Shown: piece by piece, positions 8,078 to 16,666 of the stretch
Position numbering within the stretch: the first letter of the stretch is position 1
Layout: each line of letters opens with the position of its first letter
Assembly (NCBI GenBank): GCA_021782815.1
Contig: JAJXUO010000016.1
Coordinates: 1 to 56,714, forward strand
Source: Pseudomonadota bacterium
Lineage (GTDB): Bacteria > Pseudomonadota > Alphaproteobacteria > Rhodospirillales > Magnetospirillaceae
Length of the DNA: 56,714 bases
Direction: 5' to 3'
Position numbers and translations under genes: made by a program
The notes under the pieces: model-generated
What the model was told of the DNA's origin: nothing
Database searches by the model: none
Seen by the model: the letters and a program-made list of their open reading frames with translations, nothing else

Positions 8078-10381
8078 TTGGTCCGTCTGTTCCGGTCTGC
8101 GTTCGTCGCTGCCGCCATCGCCCTTCTGGCCCTGGCGCCCATGCTCGTTCATCCCGCCTATGCCCAGGAGGGCGGGGTGGTCCACGATATCGTGGTGCAG
8201 GGCAACCAGCGTATCGAGGCCGATACCATCCGCTCCTATATGGCGCTGAGCCCCGGTGATTCCTTCGACGACGCCAAGCTGGACAAAAGTCTGAAGGCCC
8301 TGTTCGCCACCGGCCTGTTCGCCGATGTGACCATGCATCGCGAGGGCGATACCCTGCTGGTGCGCGTGGTGGAAAACCCCATTATCAACCGCGTCGCCTT
8401 CGAGGGTAACCACCATATGAAGTCGGAGGACCTGAACAAGGAGGTCCAGCTCAAGCCCCGTACGGTCTATACCCGCACCAAGGTGCAGAGCGACGTCAAG
8501 CGCATCCTCGAGATTTACCGCCGCAGCGGCCGCTTCGCCGTGACCGTCGATCCCAAGATCATTCAGCTGGAACAGAACCGCGTCGATCTGGTGTTCGAGA
8601 TTCACGAGGGCGATCCCACCTACGTCACCCGCATCGATTTCATCGGCAACAAGAAGTACGACGACGACGCCCTGCGCGAAACGTTGCAGACCAAGGAGGA
8701 GCGGTGGTATCGCTTCTTCTCGTCGGACGACACCTATGATCCCGACCGCGTGAATTACGACCGCGAACTGCTGCGCCGCTTCTATCTGAAGAACGGTTAT
8801 GCCGATTTCCGCGTGGAATCCTCGGTGGCCGAGCTGACCCCCGACCGCAAGAAGTTCTTCCTGACCTTCACTCTGGAGGAAGGCGAGCGCTACAAGGTGG
8901 GCGCCGTCAAGGTCAAGAGCGACATCCCCGACCTCAAGACCGCCATCCTGGAAAAAGAGGTCACCTTCGCGAAGGGCGACTGGTACGACGCCGACGCCGT
9001 GGAAAAGACGGTGCAGGCCCTGACCGACGCCGCCGGCAACAAGGGTTATGCCTTCGTCGATGTGCGCCCCGAACTGGTGCGCCACCGCGACAGCCATATC
9101 ATCGATATCACCTTCACGATCCAGCAGGGGCCGCGCGTGTTCGTCGAACGCATCGACATCACCGGCAATGTGCGCACCCTGGATAAGGTGATCCGCCGCG
9201 AAATGCGCCTGGTGGAAGGCGATGCCTTCAATACCGCCAAGCTGCGCCGTTCCGAGCAGCGCCTGAAGGATCTCAACTTCTTCGACAAGGTGGATGTGAA
9301 GGATGTGCCTTCGGAGACCGCGCCCGACCGTACCGTCATCAAGGTGGACGTGAAGGAAAAATCCACCGGCGAGCTGTCGTTCGGCGTGGGCTGGTCGTCC
9401 AGCCTGGGCGCCCTGCTGCAGGTGGGCGCCACCGAGAACAACCTGCTGGGCACCGGTCAGGTGATTTCAATCCAGGGCCAGCTGGCCATGAAGGGCACCT
9501 CCATCAGCGCCGGCTACACCAATCCCTACTTCCTGGATCGCCAGCTGATCGCCGGTGTCGATCTCTTCGACACCACCACCTACGCCATGCAGGACATCAG
9601 CGCCTTCGATCAGACCACCGTCGGCGGCGATCTGCGCCTGGGCTACTATTACAATGAATATCTGCGGCACGATTGGCGCTACACCGCCAGCGTCACCCAG
9701 GTGAGCAATGTGATGGACGGCTCCTCGCTCTACATTCTCGATCAGCAGGGCACCACCACCCTCAGCATGATCGGTCACACGCTGACCTGGGATCATCGCG
9801 ACAGCAAGGTGGATCCCACCCGCGGCTTCGTGATGAGCTACGGTAACGATCTGGCCGGTCTGGCGGGCGATCAGAACTTCTTCCGCACCAATGTCCGGGC
9901 CAGCCAGTACTTCCCGGTGACCGACACCATGGTGGCGCATTTCGGCGTCGGCGGCGGTTTCATGAACCCGTGGGGCGGCAAGTATGTCAATATCACCCAG
10001 CGTTACTATCTGGGTGGTGACACCCTGCGCGGCTTCCGCGACTTCGACGGCGTCAGCCCGCGTGACTTGACGACCCTGGACGCTCTGGGCGGTATGTGGG
10101 AATACAACGGCACCGCCGAACTGACCTTCCCGGTGGGCTTCCCCAAGGAAATGGGGGTGAAGGGTAAGCTCTTTACCGATTTTGGCAGCATCGGCCCGGT
10201 GAACAGCGGTATTCCCACCTCCTCGGTGCTGCAGTCCTCCTCTCTGCGTCTGTCCGTCGGCACGGGGATCGTCTGGAAATCGCCCATGGGGCCGATCGAC
10301 ATCGATTTTGGTATCCCGATCCTGAAGCAGAGCTACGACCAGGATCAGATTTTCCGACTTAATTTCGGTACGAGGTTCTAA
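8078..10381 (+). CDS. bamA: Outer membrane protein assembly factor BamA
   Basis: Central pore of the BAM complex that inserts beta-barrel proteins in the outer membrane. The 767-aa precursor has a signal peptide with cleavage likely after HPAYA (about residue 29). Five POTRA repeats follow over about 30-420, then a 16-stranded Omp85 barrel with the GGDTLRGF segment near 645. It ends in an aromatic residue (LNFGTRF), the barrel-folding signal. The start is TTG at 8078 with GGGGGAA upstream; no closer ATG would keep the signal peptide. It sits between rseP and the skp-like gene, matching an envelope-biogenesis operon. Confidence 0.95.
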   Translation: MVRLFRSAFVAAAIALLALAPMLVHPAYAQEGGVVHDIVVQGNQRIEADTIRSYMALSPGDSFDDAKLDKSLKALFATGLFADVTMHREGDTLLVRVVENPIINRVAFEGNHHMKSEDLNKEVQLKPRTVYTRTKVQSDVKRILEIYRRSGRFAVTVDPKIIQLEQNRVDLVFEIHEGDPTYVTRIDFIGNKKYDDDALRETLQTKEERWYRFFSSDDTYDPDRVNYDRELLRRFYLKNGYADFRVESSVAELTPDRKKFFLTFTLEEGERYKVGAVKVKSDIPDLKTAILEKEVTFAKGDWYDADAVEKTVQALTDAAGNKGYAFVDVRPELVRHRDSHIIDITFTIQQGPRVFVERIDITGNVRTLDKVIRREMRLVEGDAFNTAKLRRSEQRLKDLNFFDKVDVKDVPSETAPDRTVIKVDVKEKSTGELSFGVGWSSSLGALLQVGATENNLLGTGQVISIQGQLAMKGTSISAGYTNPYFLDRQLIAGVDLFDTTTYAMQDISAFDQTTVGGDLRLGYYYNEYLRHDWRYTASVTQVSNVMDGSSLYILDQQGTTTLSMIGHTLTWDHRDSKVDPTRGFVMSYGNDLAGLAGDQNFFRTNVRASQYFPVTDTMVAHFGVGGGFMNPWGGKYVNITQRYYLGGDTLRGFRDFDGVSPRDLTTLDALGGMWEYNGTAELTFPVGFPKEMGVKGKLFTDFGSIGPVNSGIPTSSVLQSSSLRLSVGTGIVWKSPMGPIDIDFGIPILKQSYDQDQIFRLNFGTRF

Positions 10382-10383
10382 CT

Positions 10384-11088
10384 ATGGTGATTCGTTCCCG
10401 CATCGGGCTGTTGCTGGCCGGGTGCATGGCCGCCGCTCTGTTCGCCGCTCCCGCCGCCTGGGCCGAGGACAATGGATTCGGCGTCGGCAACAGCGGCGAT
10501 GGCGCGGCTCCGGTCGCCCTGCCGTCCTCCTCCGCCCCCTCGGCGCCGGCCGCGTCTCACGGGGCGGCGGCGCACGGCGTCATCAGCCCGGTGGTCGGCA
10601 TCGTCGATGTCGATTTCGTCATGAGCCATTCCGAAGCCGCCAGGAGCGTGGCGATGCAGCGGCAGAAGTGGCAGAAGAGCTATCAGGCCGATCTGTCGAA
10701 GGAAGATGCGAGCCTGCGCGCCACCAAACAGAAGCTGGAACAGGAGCGCGCCAGCATGTCGCCCGAGGTGTTCCAGGGCAAGGCGCGCGATTTCGAACAG
10801 ACCGTGGGCGAGTTCCAGCGCAAGGTGATGCAGCGCAGCCGCGCCCTCGATAAATCCTATGCCATCGCCATGAGCCAGGTGGAACGCACCATGGTGGAGG
10901 TGACCGCCAAGGTGGCCGGGGAACGTCACATCAATCTGGTGATGCCGCGCTCGCAGGTGCTGCTGTTCGCCGACGCCATGAACATTTCGAAGGAAGTGGT
11001 GGACGGATTGAACCGCAAGCTGCCCAAGGTGGACATGCCGGCCCCCAAGCTTGAGCCCGTCAAGGGGCCTGGCGCGCAGCAGGAATAA
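10384..11088 (+). CDS. OmpH/Skp family periplasmic chaperone
   Basis: Predicted periplasmic holdase for unfolded outer-membrane proteins on their way to BamA. The 234-aa precursor has a signal peptide ending near AAWAED (residue 27), then an Ala/Ser/Pro-rich linker of about 40 residues. The core VVGIVDVDFVMSHSEAARS is the OmpH start, followed by long coiled-coil helices (about 95-190). It is longer than E. coli Skp (161 aa), mainly through the linker and a Pro-rich tail. It starts 2 bp after bamA, and the order bamA-skp-lpxD is classical. Confidence 0.85.
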   Translation: MVIRSRIGLLLAGCMAAALFAAPAAWAEDNGFGVGNSGDGAAPVALPSSSAPSAPAASHGAAAHGVISPVVGIVDVDFVMSHSEAARSVAMQRQKWQKSYQADLSKEDASLRATKQKLEQERASMSPEVFQGKARDFEQTVGEFQRKVMQRSRALDKSYAIAMSQVERTMVEVTAKVAGERHINLVMPRSQVLLFADAMNISKEVVDGLNRKLPKVDMPAPKLEPVKGPGAQQE

Positions 11089-11097
11089 GGCTCCGGC

Positions 11098-12120
11098 ATG
11101 GCGGATCCTCGTTTCTTCGAGCGGGCAGGGCCTTTTACCCTGGCACAACTGGCCGAACTCTGCGGCGCCGACATGGCCGACGCCACGAAAGGCCATATGG
11201 TGATCAACGACGTCGCCCCCCTGGATAAGGCGGGCGACGGCGTTATCTCGTTCCTCGACAACAAAAAATATGTCGAGGCCTTCACCCAAAGCCGCGCCGC
11301 GGCCTGCATCGTGCACCCGGCCATGGCGCCGCGCGCGCCGCAGGGCATGGCGCTGCTGGTATCGCCTGATCCCTATCGGGCTTACGCCCTGGTGGCCCAG
11401 GCTTTTTATCCCGATGCCGCCATTGTCGGCGGCGTGGCCGCCACCGCCCATGTGGATGCCAGCGCCCGCCTGGGCGACGGGGTGCGGGTGGAGGCGGGGG
11501 CCTGCATCGGCGCCGGTGCCGAGATCGGCCCGGGCTGTCTGATCGGCCCCAATGCCGTGATCGGCCGGGGCGTGGTGTTGGGCGCGGCGTGCGTGATCGG
11601 GGCCAATGCTTCGCTCAGCCACGCCGTTCTGGGGGCGCGCGTGCGCATCTATCCCGGCGTGCGCATCGGTCAGGACGGTTTCGGTTTCGCCATGGGCCCC
11701 AAGGGACATCTCAAGGTGCCGCAACTGGGCCGGGTGATGATCGGCGACGATGTGGAAATCGGCGCCAACGCCACGGTGGACCGGGGCGCCGGCCCCGATA
11801 CGGTCATCGGCGCCGGCACCAAGATCGACAATCTGGTGCAGATCGCCCACAACGTCCAGATCGGCCGCAACTGCGTCATCGTCTCGCAGGTGGGGATTTC
11901 CGGCAGCACCCGGATCGACGATTTCGCGGTGATCGCCGGGCAGGCCGGGATTACCGGGCATCTGCATATCGGCGCCGGGGCCCGCATCGCCGCGCAAAGC
12001 GGCGTGATGCGCGATATCGAGGCTGGCGGCACCGTGGGCGGCTCGCCCGCCGTTCCGATGACGGAATGGTTGCGTCAGTCGGCAATTTTGGGCCAAATGG
12101 CCCGCAAGAAAGGTCGTTGA
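11098..12120 (+). CDS. lpxD: UDP-3-O-(3-hydroxyacyl)glucosamine N-acyltransferase
   Basis: Adds the second hydroxyacyl chain from acyl-ACP in lipid A synthesis. At 340 aa it has the usual size. The N-terminal uridine-binding domain is about 1-100 ([13 protein letters not shown]). It is followed by a left-handed beta helix of hexapeptide repeats (about 110-310) containing the catalytic His region [10 protein letters not shown], and a short C-terminal helix. It begins 9 bp after the chaperone gene. Confidence 0.96.
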   Translation: MADPRFFERAGPFTLAQLAELCGADMADATKGHMVINDVAPLDKAGDGVISFLDNKKYVEAFTQSRAAACIVHPAMAPRAPQGMALLVSPDPYRAYALVAQAFYPDAAIVGGVAATAHVDASARLGDGVRVEAGACIGAGAEIGPGCLIGPNAVIGRGVVLGAACVIGANASLSHAVLGARVRIYPGVRIGQDGFGFAMGPKGHLKVPQLGRVMIGDDVEIGANATVDRGAGPDTVIGAGTKIDNLVQIAHNVQIGRNCVIVSQVGISGSTRIDDFAVIAGQAGITGHLHIGAGARIAAQSGVMRDIEAGGTVGGSPAVPMTEWLRQSAILGQMARKKGR

Positions 12121-12134
12121 AGGGGGCCAGGCGC

Positions 12135-12596
12135 ATGAGTGCCGCGGAGAATGAGAGCAAAGTGATCGATATCAACCGGATCATGCAGATGATCCCGCAC
12201 CGTTATCCCTTTTTGATGGTGGATAAGGTGGTGGATCTGGTGCCTGGGGAATCCGCCGTCGGTATCAAGAATGTCACCGCGGGAGAGCCGCATTTCCAGG
12301 GGCATTTCCCCTCGCGCCCCATCATGCCGGGCGTGCTGATCATCGAGGCCATGGCCCAGACATCGGCGGTGCTGGTGGTGGAAACCCTGGGCCCCGATGC
12401 CGAAGGCAAGCTGGTCTATTTCATGACCGTGGAGGAAGCGCGCTTCCGCAAGCCGGTGGTGCCGGGCGATACCCTGCATATTCACGTCGCCAAGGAACGG
12501 TCGCGCGGGGCGGTATGGAAATTCCGTTCCCAGGCCAAGGTGGACGGCGTGCTGGTGGCGGAAGCCACCTATGCCGCCATGATCATGGATAGCTGA
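12135..12596 (+). CDS. fabZ: 3-hydroxyacyl-ACP dehydratase FabZ
   Basis: Hot-dog fold dehydratase of fatty acid elongation. It competes with the Lpx acyltransferases for hydroxyacyl-ACP, which explains its place in the lipid A operon. It has 153 aa. The catalytic His is in [12 protein letters not shown] and the Glu in [16 protein letters not shown], preceded by [13 protein letters not shown] set the start at ATG 12135 (MSAAENES); the frame continues upstream but overlaps lpxD. The stop overlaps the lpxA ATG by one base. Confidence 0.96.
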   Translation: MSAAENESKVIDINRIMQMIPHRYPFLMVDKVVDLVPGESAVGIKNVTAGEPHFQGHFPSRPIMPGVLIIEAMAQTSAVLVVETLGPDAEGKLVYFMTVEEARFRKPVVPGDTLHIHVAKERSRGAVWKFRSQAKVDGVLVAEATYAAMIMDS

Positions 12597-13396
12597 TGGC
12601 ACAAATTCATCCCACGGCCATCGTCGCACCCGGCGCCCGGATCGCCGACAGCGCCGAAATTGGTCCTTATTGCATCGTCGGCTCCCAGGTGGTTCTGGGC
12701 GAGGGGGTGCGGCTGATCTCCCATGTGGCGGTCGACGGCATCACCAGCATCGGCGCGGGCACGGTGGTTTATCCCTTCGCCTCGCTGGGCTCGCGCCCGC
12801 AGGATCTGAAATATCACGGCGAACCGAGCCGTCTCGAGATCGGCGCCAACAACCAGATCCGCGAGAACGTCACCATGAATCCCGGCACCGAGGGCGGCGG
12901 CATGCTGACCAAGGTGGGCGATAACTGCCTGTTCATGGTGGGATCGCACGTGGCGCACGACTGCGTGGTGGGCGACAACGCCATTCTGGCCAACAACGCC
13001 ACCCTGGCCGGGCATGTCTCGGTGGGGGATTGCGCCGTGCTGGGGGGCTTGTGCGCCGTGCACCAGTTCGTGCGCATCGGCCGTCATGTCATGGTGGGCG
13101 GTATGACCGGGGTGGAAAACGACGTCATTCCCTATGGCGCCGTCACCGGCAACCGCGCCCATCTCTCGGGTCTCAATCTGGTGGGGATCAAGCGGCGCGG
13201 CTACGGGCGCGACGATATCCACGCCCTGCGCAACGCTTACCGTTTGCTGTTCGCGCCCGAGGGCACCCTGGCCGAGCGGCTGGAGGAAGTGGCCGACCAG
13301 TTCCAGGCGGTGGCGCCGGTGATGGAAATCGTCGATTTCATCCGCGCCGACAGTTCGCGCGCCATTTGCCAGCCGAAGCTGGAGAATGTCGGCTAA
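12596..13396 (+). CDS. lpxA: UDP-N-acetylglucosamine O-acyltransferase
   Basis: First enzyme of lipid A synthesis, moving a hydroxyacyl chain from ACP to UDP-GlcNAc. The 266-aa protein has an N-terminal hexapeptide beta helix (about 1-190) and a C-terminal helical domain. Family features are IHPTAIVAPGA, LGSRPQDLKYHGE, NPGTEGGG and the catalytic His segment MVGSHVAHDC. It overlaps fabZ by 1 bp and lpxI by 11 bp. Confidence 0.97.
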   Translation: MAQIHPTAIVAPGARIADSAEIGPYCIVGSQVVLGEGVRLISHVAVDGITSIGAGTVVYPFASLGSRPQDLKYHGEPSRLEIGANNQIRENVTMNPGTEGGGMLTKVGDNCLFMVGSHVAHDCVVGDNAILANNATLAGHVSVGDCAVLGGLCAVHQFVRIGRHVMVGGMTGVENDVIPYGAVTGNRAHLSGLNLVGIKRRGYGRDDIHALRNAYRLLFAPEGTLAERLEEVADQFQAVAPVMEIVDFIRADSSRAICQPKLENVG

Positions 13397-14216
13397 GCTG
13401 GGCATCCTGGCGGGGGGAGGCGATCTTCCCGCCCGCCTGGTGGCCGCCTGCCGTCGGCAGGGGCGCGAGGTGTTCGTTCTGGCCTTCACCGGTCAGGCCG
13501 AACCCAGCGCCGTGGCGGATGTGCCCCATGCCTGGATCCGTCTGGGCGAAGCCGGGCGCGGCTTCAAAATCCTGAAAGAGCAGAACTGCGGCGAAGTGGT
13601 GATGGCCGGGCCGGTGCGCCGCCCCAGCCTGGGGGAATTGCGGCCCGACTGGCGCACCCTGGCCTTTTTTTCGCGGATCGGCGTCAAGGCCCTGGGCGAC
13701 GACGGACTGCTGCGCGCCGTGATCGCCGAACTGGAGGCCGAGGGGCTGACGGTGATCGGCGCCCACGAGGTTCTGGCCGACCTGCTGGCCGAACCCGGCC
13801 TGTGGGGGCGGCATCGTCCCGATGATCAGGCCGAGGCCGACATGGCGCGCGGTCTGGCGGTGGGGCATGGCCTGGGCGCCCTTGACGTGGGGCAGTCGGT
13901 GGTGGTGCAGCAGGGAATCGTGCTGGGGGTGGAGGCCGTGGAAGGCACCGACGCCCTGATCGGCCGCTGCGCCGGACTGCGGCGCGAGGGGCCGGGCGGT
14001 GTTCTGGTGAAAATCTGCAAGCCGGGGCAGGAGCGCCGCGCCGACCTGCCCACCATCGGCCCGCGCACCGTCGAGGCCTGTGCCGCCGCCGGTTTGCGCG
14101 GCATCGCCGTCGAGGCGGGATCGGCCCTGGTGCTCAATCGGGCCGAGGTGGTGGAAACCGCCGATCGTCTGGGGCTGTTCCTCTATGGTCTGGCCGCGCC
14201 CGGACAGGACGCCTAA
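13386..14216 (+). CDS. lpxI: UDP-2,3-diacylglucosamine pyrophosphatase LpxI
   Basis: Hydrolyses UDP-2,3-diacylglucosamine to lipid X and UMP. This is the alphaproteobacterial replacement for LpxH (DUF1009 family). It has 276 aa. The N-terminal domain begins KLGILAGGGDLPARL; the C-terminal catalytic domain holds KICKPGQERRADLPTIGPRT and GIAVEAGSALVLNR, which are typical. It overlaps lpxA and precedes lpxB by 3 bp, so the substrate is made and used by adjacent genes. Confidence 0.93.
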   Translation: MSAKLGILAGGGDLPARLVAACRRQGREVFVLAFTGQAEPSAVADVPHAWIRLGEAGRGFKILKEQNCGEVVMAGPVRRPSLGELRPDWRTLAFFSRIGVKALGDDGLLRAVIAELEAEGLTVIGAHEVLADLLAEPGLWGRHRPDDQAEADMARGLAVGHGLGALDVGQSVVVQQGIVLGVEAVEGTDALIGRCAGLRREGPGGVLVKICKPGQERRADLPTIGPRTVEACAAAGLRGIAVEAGSALVLNRAEVVETADRLGLFLYGLAAPGQDA

Positions 14217-14219
14217 CGC

Positions 14220-15389
14220 ATGGACGGGCCGCTGATCTATCTCATCGCCGGGGAACCCTCGGGCGATCTCTTGGCCGCCCGCCTGATGGCGGCGCTGCGC
14301 CAGGCGACCGGCGGTCAGGTGCGTTTTGCCGGTATCGGCGGCGAGTCCATGCGCGAGCAGGGGCTGGACAGCCTGTTTCCCCAGGCCGATCTGGCGGTGA
14401 TGGGACTGGCCGAGGTGCTGCCCCGCATCCCCCGCATCCTGCGGCGCCTGAAGGAAACCCTGGCCGATATCGAGGCCCGCCGCCCCGCCGTCATCGTCAC
14501 CGTGGACAGCTGGGGCTTTACCGGCCGGGTGGCGAAAAGGCTGAAGGCGGCCGGATCCACCATTCCCCGCCTGCATTACGTCGCTCCCATGGTCTGGGCC
14601 TGGAAGGCCAAGCGGGTGCATCAGCTGGCCGCCTGTCTCGACGTGCTGCTGTGCCTGCTGCCCAATGAGGCCCCGGCTTTCGCGGCGGCGGGCCTGCGGA
14701 CCGTCTATGTCGGCCATTCGGTGCTGGAAAGCGGTGCCGACCGGGGCGATGGCGCCGCCTTCCGCCAGCGCGAGGGCCTGCCGGAAGCGGCGCCGCTGCT
14801 CACCGTGCTGCCGGGCAGCCGCCGTTCGGAAACCTCGCGCCTGTTGCCGGTGTTCGGCGAAACCGTGGCGCGGCTGGCGCGGCGTTTTCCCGATCTCTGC
14901 GTGGTGGTGCCCACGGTGGAAACCGTGGCCGGAGAGGTGCGCCAGGCCGTGGCCCACTGGGCCCTGCCGGTGACGGTGGTGACCGGACAGGCCAACCGCT
15001 ATGATGCCTTCGCCGCCAGCCGGGCGGCCCTGGCCGCCTCGGGCACGGTGGCGCTGGAACTGGCCATGGCCGGCGTGCCCATGGCCATCGCCTACCGGCT
15101 GTCGCCCGTCACCGCCTTTCTGGCCCGCCGTTTGATCAAGCTGCGCTTCGTCTGCCTGATCAATCTGCTGCTGGACCGCGCCGTGGTGCCCGAATTGCTG
15201 CTGGGGGATTGCCGGGCCGAGCGTCTGGCGCCGGTGCTGGAGGGATTGTTGGACGACGACGCGGTGCGCGCCGCGCAACGGGCCGGACAGGACGAGGCTC
15301 TGGCCGTGCTGGGCCGGGGCCAGGACAGCCCCAGTCTGCGGGCGGCGCGCGAAGTTCTGGCACTGCTGAAACCGGAGAACGCATCATGA
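14220..15389 (+). CDS. lpxB: Lipid-A-disaccharide synthase
   Basis: GT19 glycosyltransferase that joins lipid X and UDP-diacylglucosamine to form the lipid A disaccharide. It has 389 aa. Motifs are IAGEPSGDLLAARL at the N-terminus, YVAPMVWAWKAKR in the middle, and LPGSRRSE and AASGTVALELAMAGVPM for UDP-sugar binding. The stop overlaps the ATG of the next gene by 4 bp (ATGA). It closes the lpxD-fabZ-lpxA-lpxI-lpxB set. Confidence 0.96.
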   Translation: MDGPLIYLIAGEPSGDLLAARLMAALRQATGGQVRFAGIGGESMREQGLDSLFPQADLAVMGLAEVLPRIPRILRRLKETLADIEARRPAVIVTVDSWGFTGRVAKRLKAAGSTIPRLHYVAPMVWAWKAKRVHQLAACLDVLLCLLPNEAPAFAAAGLRTVYVGHSVLESGADRGDGAAFRQREGLPEAAPLLTVLPGSRRSETSRLLPVFGETVARLARRFPDLCVVVPTVETVAGEVRQAVAHWALPVTVVTGQANRYDAFAASRAALAASGTVALELAMAGVPMAIAYRLSPVTAFLARRLIKLRFVCLINLLLDRAVVPELLLGDCRAERLAPVLEGLLDDDAVRAAQRAGQDEALAVLGRGQDSPSLRAAREVLALLKPENAS

Positions 15390-15781
15390 GTGACTATCGT
15401 CTGCTGCATACCATGATCCGGGTGTTCGACCTGGAAAAATCGCTGGAGTTTTATACCCGGCTGCTGGGCATGACCCTGCTGCGTAAAACCGATTATCCCG
15501 ATGGCCGCTTCACCCTGGCCTTCGTCGGTTTCGGCCCGGAAGACAGCCATACGGTGATCGAGCTGACCCACAATTGGGATCAGGCCGAGCCTTATGCCCT
15601 GGGGTCAGGCTTCGGCCATCTGGCTCTGGCGGTGCCCGATATCTACCAGGCCTGCGAGCGGCTGGCGGCGGCCGGGGCCAAGATCACCCGGGCGCCGGGG
15701 CCGATGAAGCACGGCAGCACGGTGATCGCCTTCATCGAGGATCCCGACGGCTATAAGATCGAGCTGATCGAGAAAAAGTAA
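15386..15781 (+). CDS. gloA: Lactoylglutathione lyase (glyoxalase I), VOC family
   Basis: Predicted to isomerise the hemithioacetal of methylglyoxal and glutathione to S-lactoylglutathione. The 131-aa protein has two beta-alpha-beta-beta-beta units. Metal-ligand positions match GloA: His in LLHTMIRV, Glu in HTVIELTHN, His in GFGHLALAV and Glu in GYKIELIEKK. Substrate-binding features such as SLEFYTRLLGM and TRAPGPMKHG also fit. It is coupled to lpxB by a 4-bp overlap, an uncommon partner for lipid A genes, and ends the long co-directional run. Confidence 0.9.
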   Translation: MSDYRLLHTMIRVFDLEKSLEFYTRLLGMTLLRKTDYPDGRFTLAFVGFGPEDSHTVIELTHNWDQAEPYALGSGFGHLALAVPDIYQACERLAAAGAKITRAPGPMKHGSTVIAFIEDPDGYKIELIEKK

Positions 15782-15821
15782 GAAAATCGGGGCCGCTCCG
15801 CGGGGAGCGGCCCCGATTTTC
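15782..15821. terminator. Bidirectional terminator between gloA and the unknown operon
   Basis: A perfect 18-bp stem (15782-15799 with 15804-15821) with a 4-nt GCGG loop. It has A-rich and T-rich flanks, so it works for the rightward lpx-gloA transcript and for the leftward three-gene operon. Confidence 0.9.
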
Positions 15822-15822
15822 T

Positions 15823-16653
15823 TCAGGCCGCCTCGGCCTCCAGGGTGGTCAGGCTGCCCCGCAACGCGGCCAGGCGCAGCAGCAGGCAGGCGGGTGGCGT
15901 TTCGCCCATGCCGCGCAGATCGTCGCGGACATTGGCCAGATCGCCGCCGAGGATGGCGGTGGCGTTGGCCAAGGCCTGCAGATTGCCGATCAGCTCGTTG
16001 CCGCCGCCCAAGGCCACCGAAACCGCCAGATGGCGTTCGCGCAGGCTCTTTTCCCGTTTGCGGGCGGCATCGAGATCCTGCACGGCGCGGGCCAGGGTTT
16101 CTTCGGTGAAGCAGCCGTCCTGCGACAGGCTGACGATTTCATCGATGACCTTGGCCAGGGGCACGAAGGAGGTGAAGTTCACCCTTAAGGTGGCGTCGGA
16201 GACGCGCTTGTCCTTTGCGGCGATATCGCCGATCAGGCGTTGCGCCTCCTGCTGCACCCCGGCCAGATCCCGTTCCATGGCGGCGGCATCCTCGGCCAGC
16301 AGACCGCGCAGGTCCGACAGATGCCGCAGGGCCTCCTGCAAGGCCGCCTTCAAGGCCAGGGCCTGCTGATGGTAGCGGTCGAAGGTGGTGGCGGTGCGGG
16401 CGGCGAAGGCCGGGTTGGGGCTGTTGCGCCCCGCCGCCCAGCGTTCCAGTTTCTGGGTTTCCGGTAACGCCTCGCCCAGAAAATGCAGCAGGGCGCGTTG
16501 CAGCTTTTCCAGGGGGGGCAGATGGTCGCGCAGGAAGGCGTGGGCGTGCAGGGAGGCCCGCTCGGTGCCGGGCGCCGGGCGCAGGGAGGCAAGCTCCCTG
16601 GCCTTGGCGCGGGCCGAGCCCAGGGTTTTCGACAGCTTGAAGGGGTCGTCCAT
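15823..16653 (-). CDS. Alpha-helical protein, candidate third component of a tripartite pore-forming toxin-like system
   Basis: Unrecognised 276-aa protein, almost entirely helical by eye. Heptad-rich stretches lie at about 45-70, 85-150 and 185-240. There is no signal peptide and no long hydrophobic hairpin; the most apolar part is around VNFTSFVPLAKVIDEIVSL (158-176). It starts 13 bp after the middle gene, with AGGGAG before the ATG, so the two are almost surely co-transcribed. In Ahl/Smh/Nhe-type systems one component (C) is a soluble helical protein with a small head, which fits in size and form. That assignment is inference from context, not from sequence identity. It shares the terminator at 15782-15821 with gloA. 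Confidence 0.55.
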   Translation of the reverse strand: MDDPFKLSKTLGSARAKARELASLRPAPGTERASLHAHAFLRDHLPPLEKLQRALLHFLGEALPETQKLERWAAGRNSPNPAFAARTATTFDRYHQQALALKAALQEALRHLSDLRGLLAEDAAAMERDLAGVQQEAQRLIGDIAAKDKRVSDATLRVNFTSFVPLAKVIDEIVSLSQDGCFTEETLARAVQDLDAARKREKSLRERHLAVSVALGGGNELIGNLQALANATAILGGDLANVRDDLRGMGETPPACLLLRLAALRGSLTTLEAEAA

Positions 16654-16666
16654 GCTAAGGGCTCCC

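Noticed and set aside
13338-15278. Long minus-strand frame opposite lpxI and lpxB
   Set aside because: It crosses two real genes and their junction and has no recognisable motifs, so it is a composition artefact.
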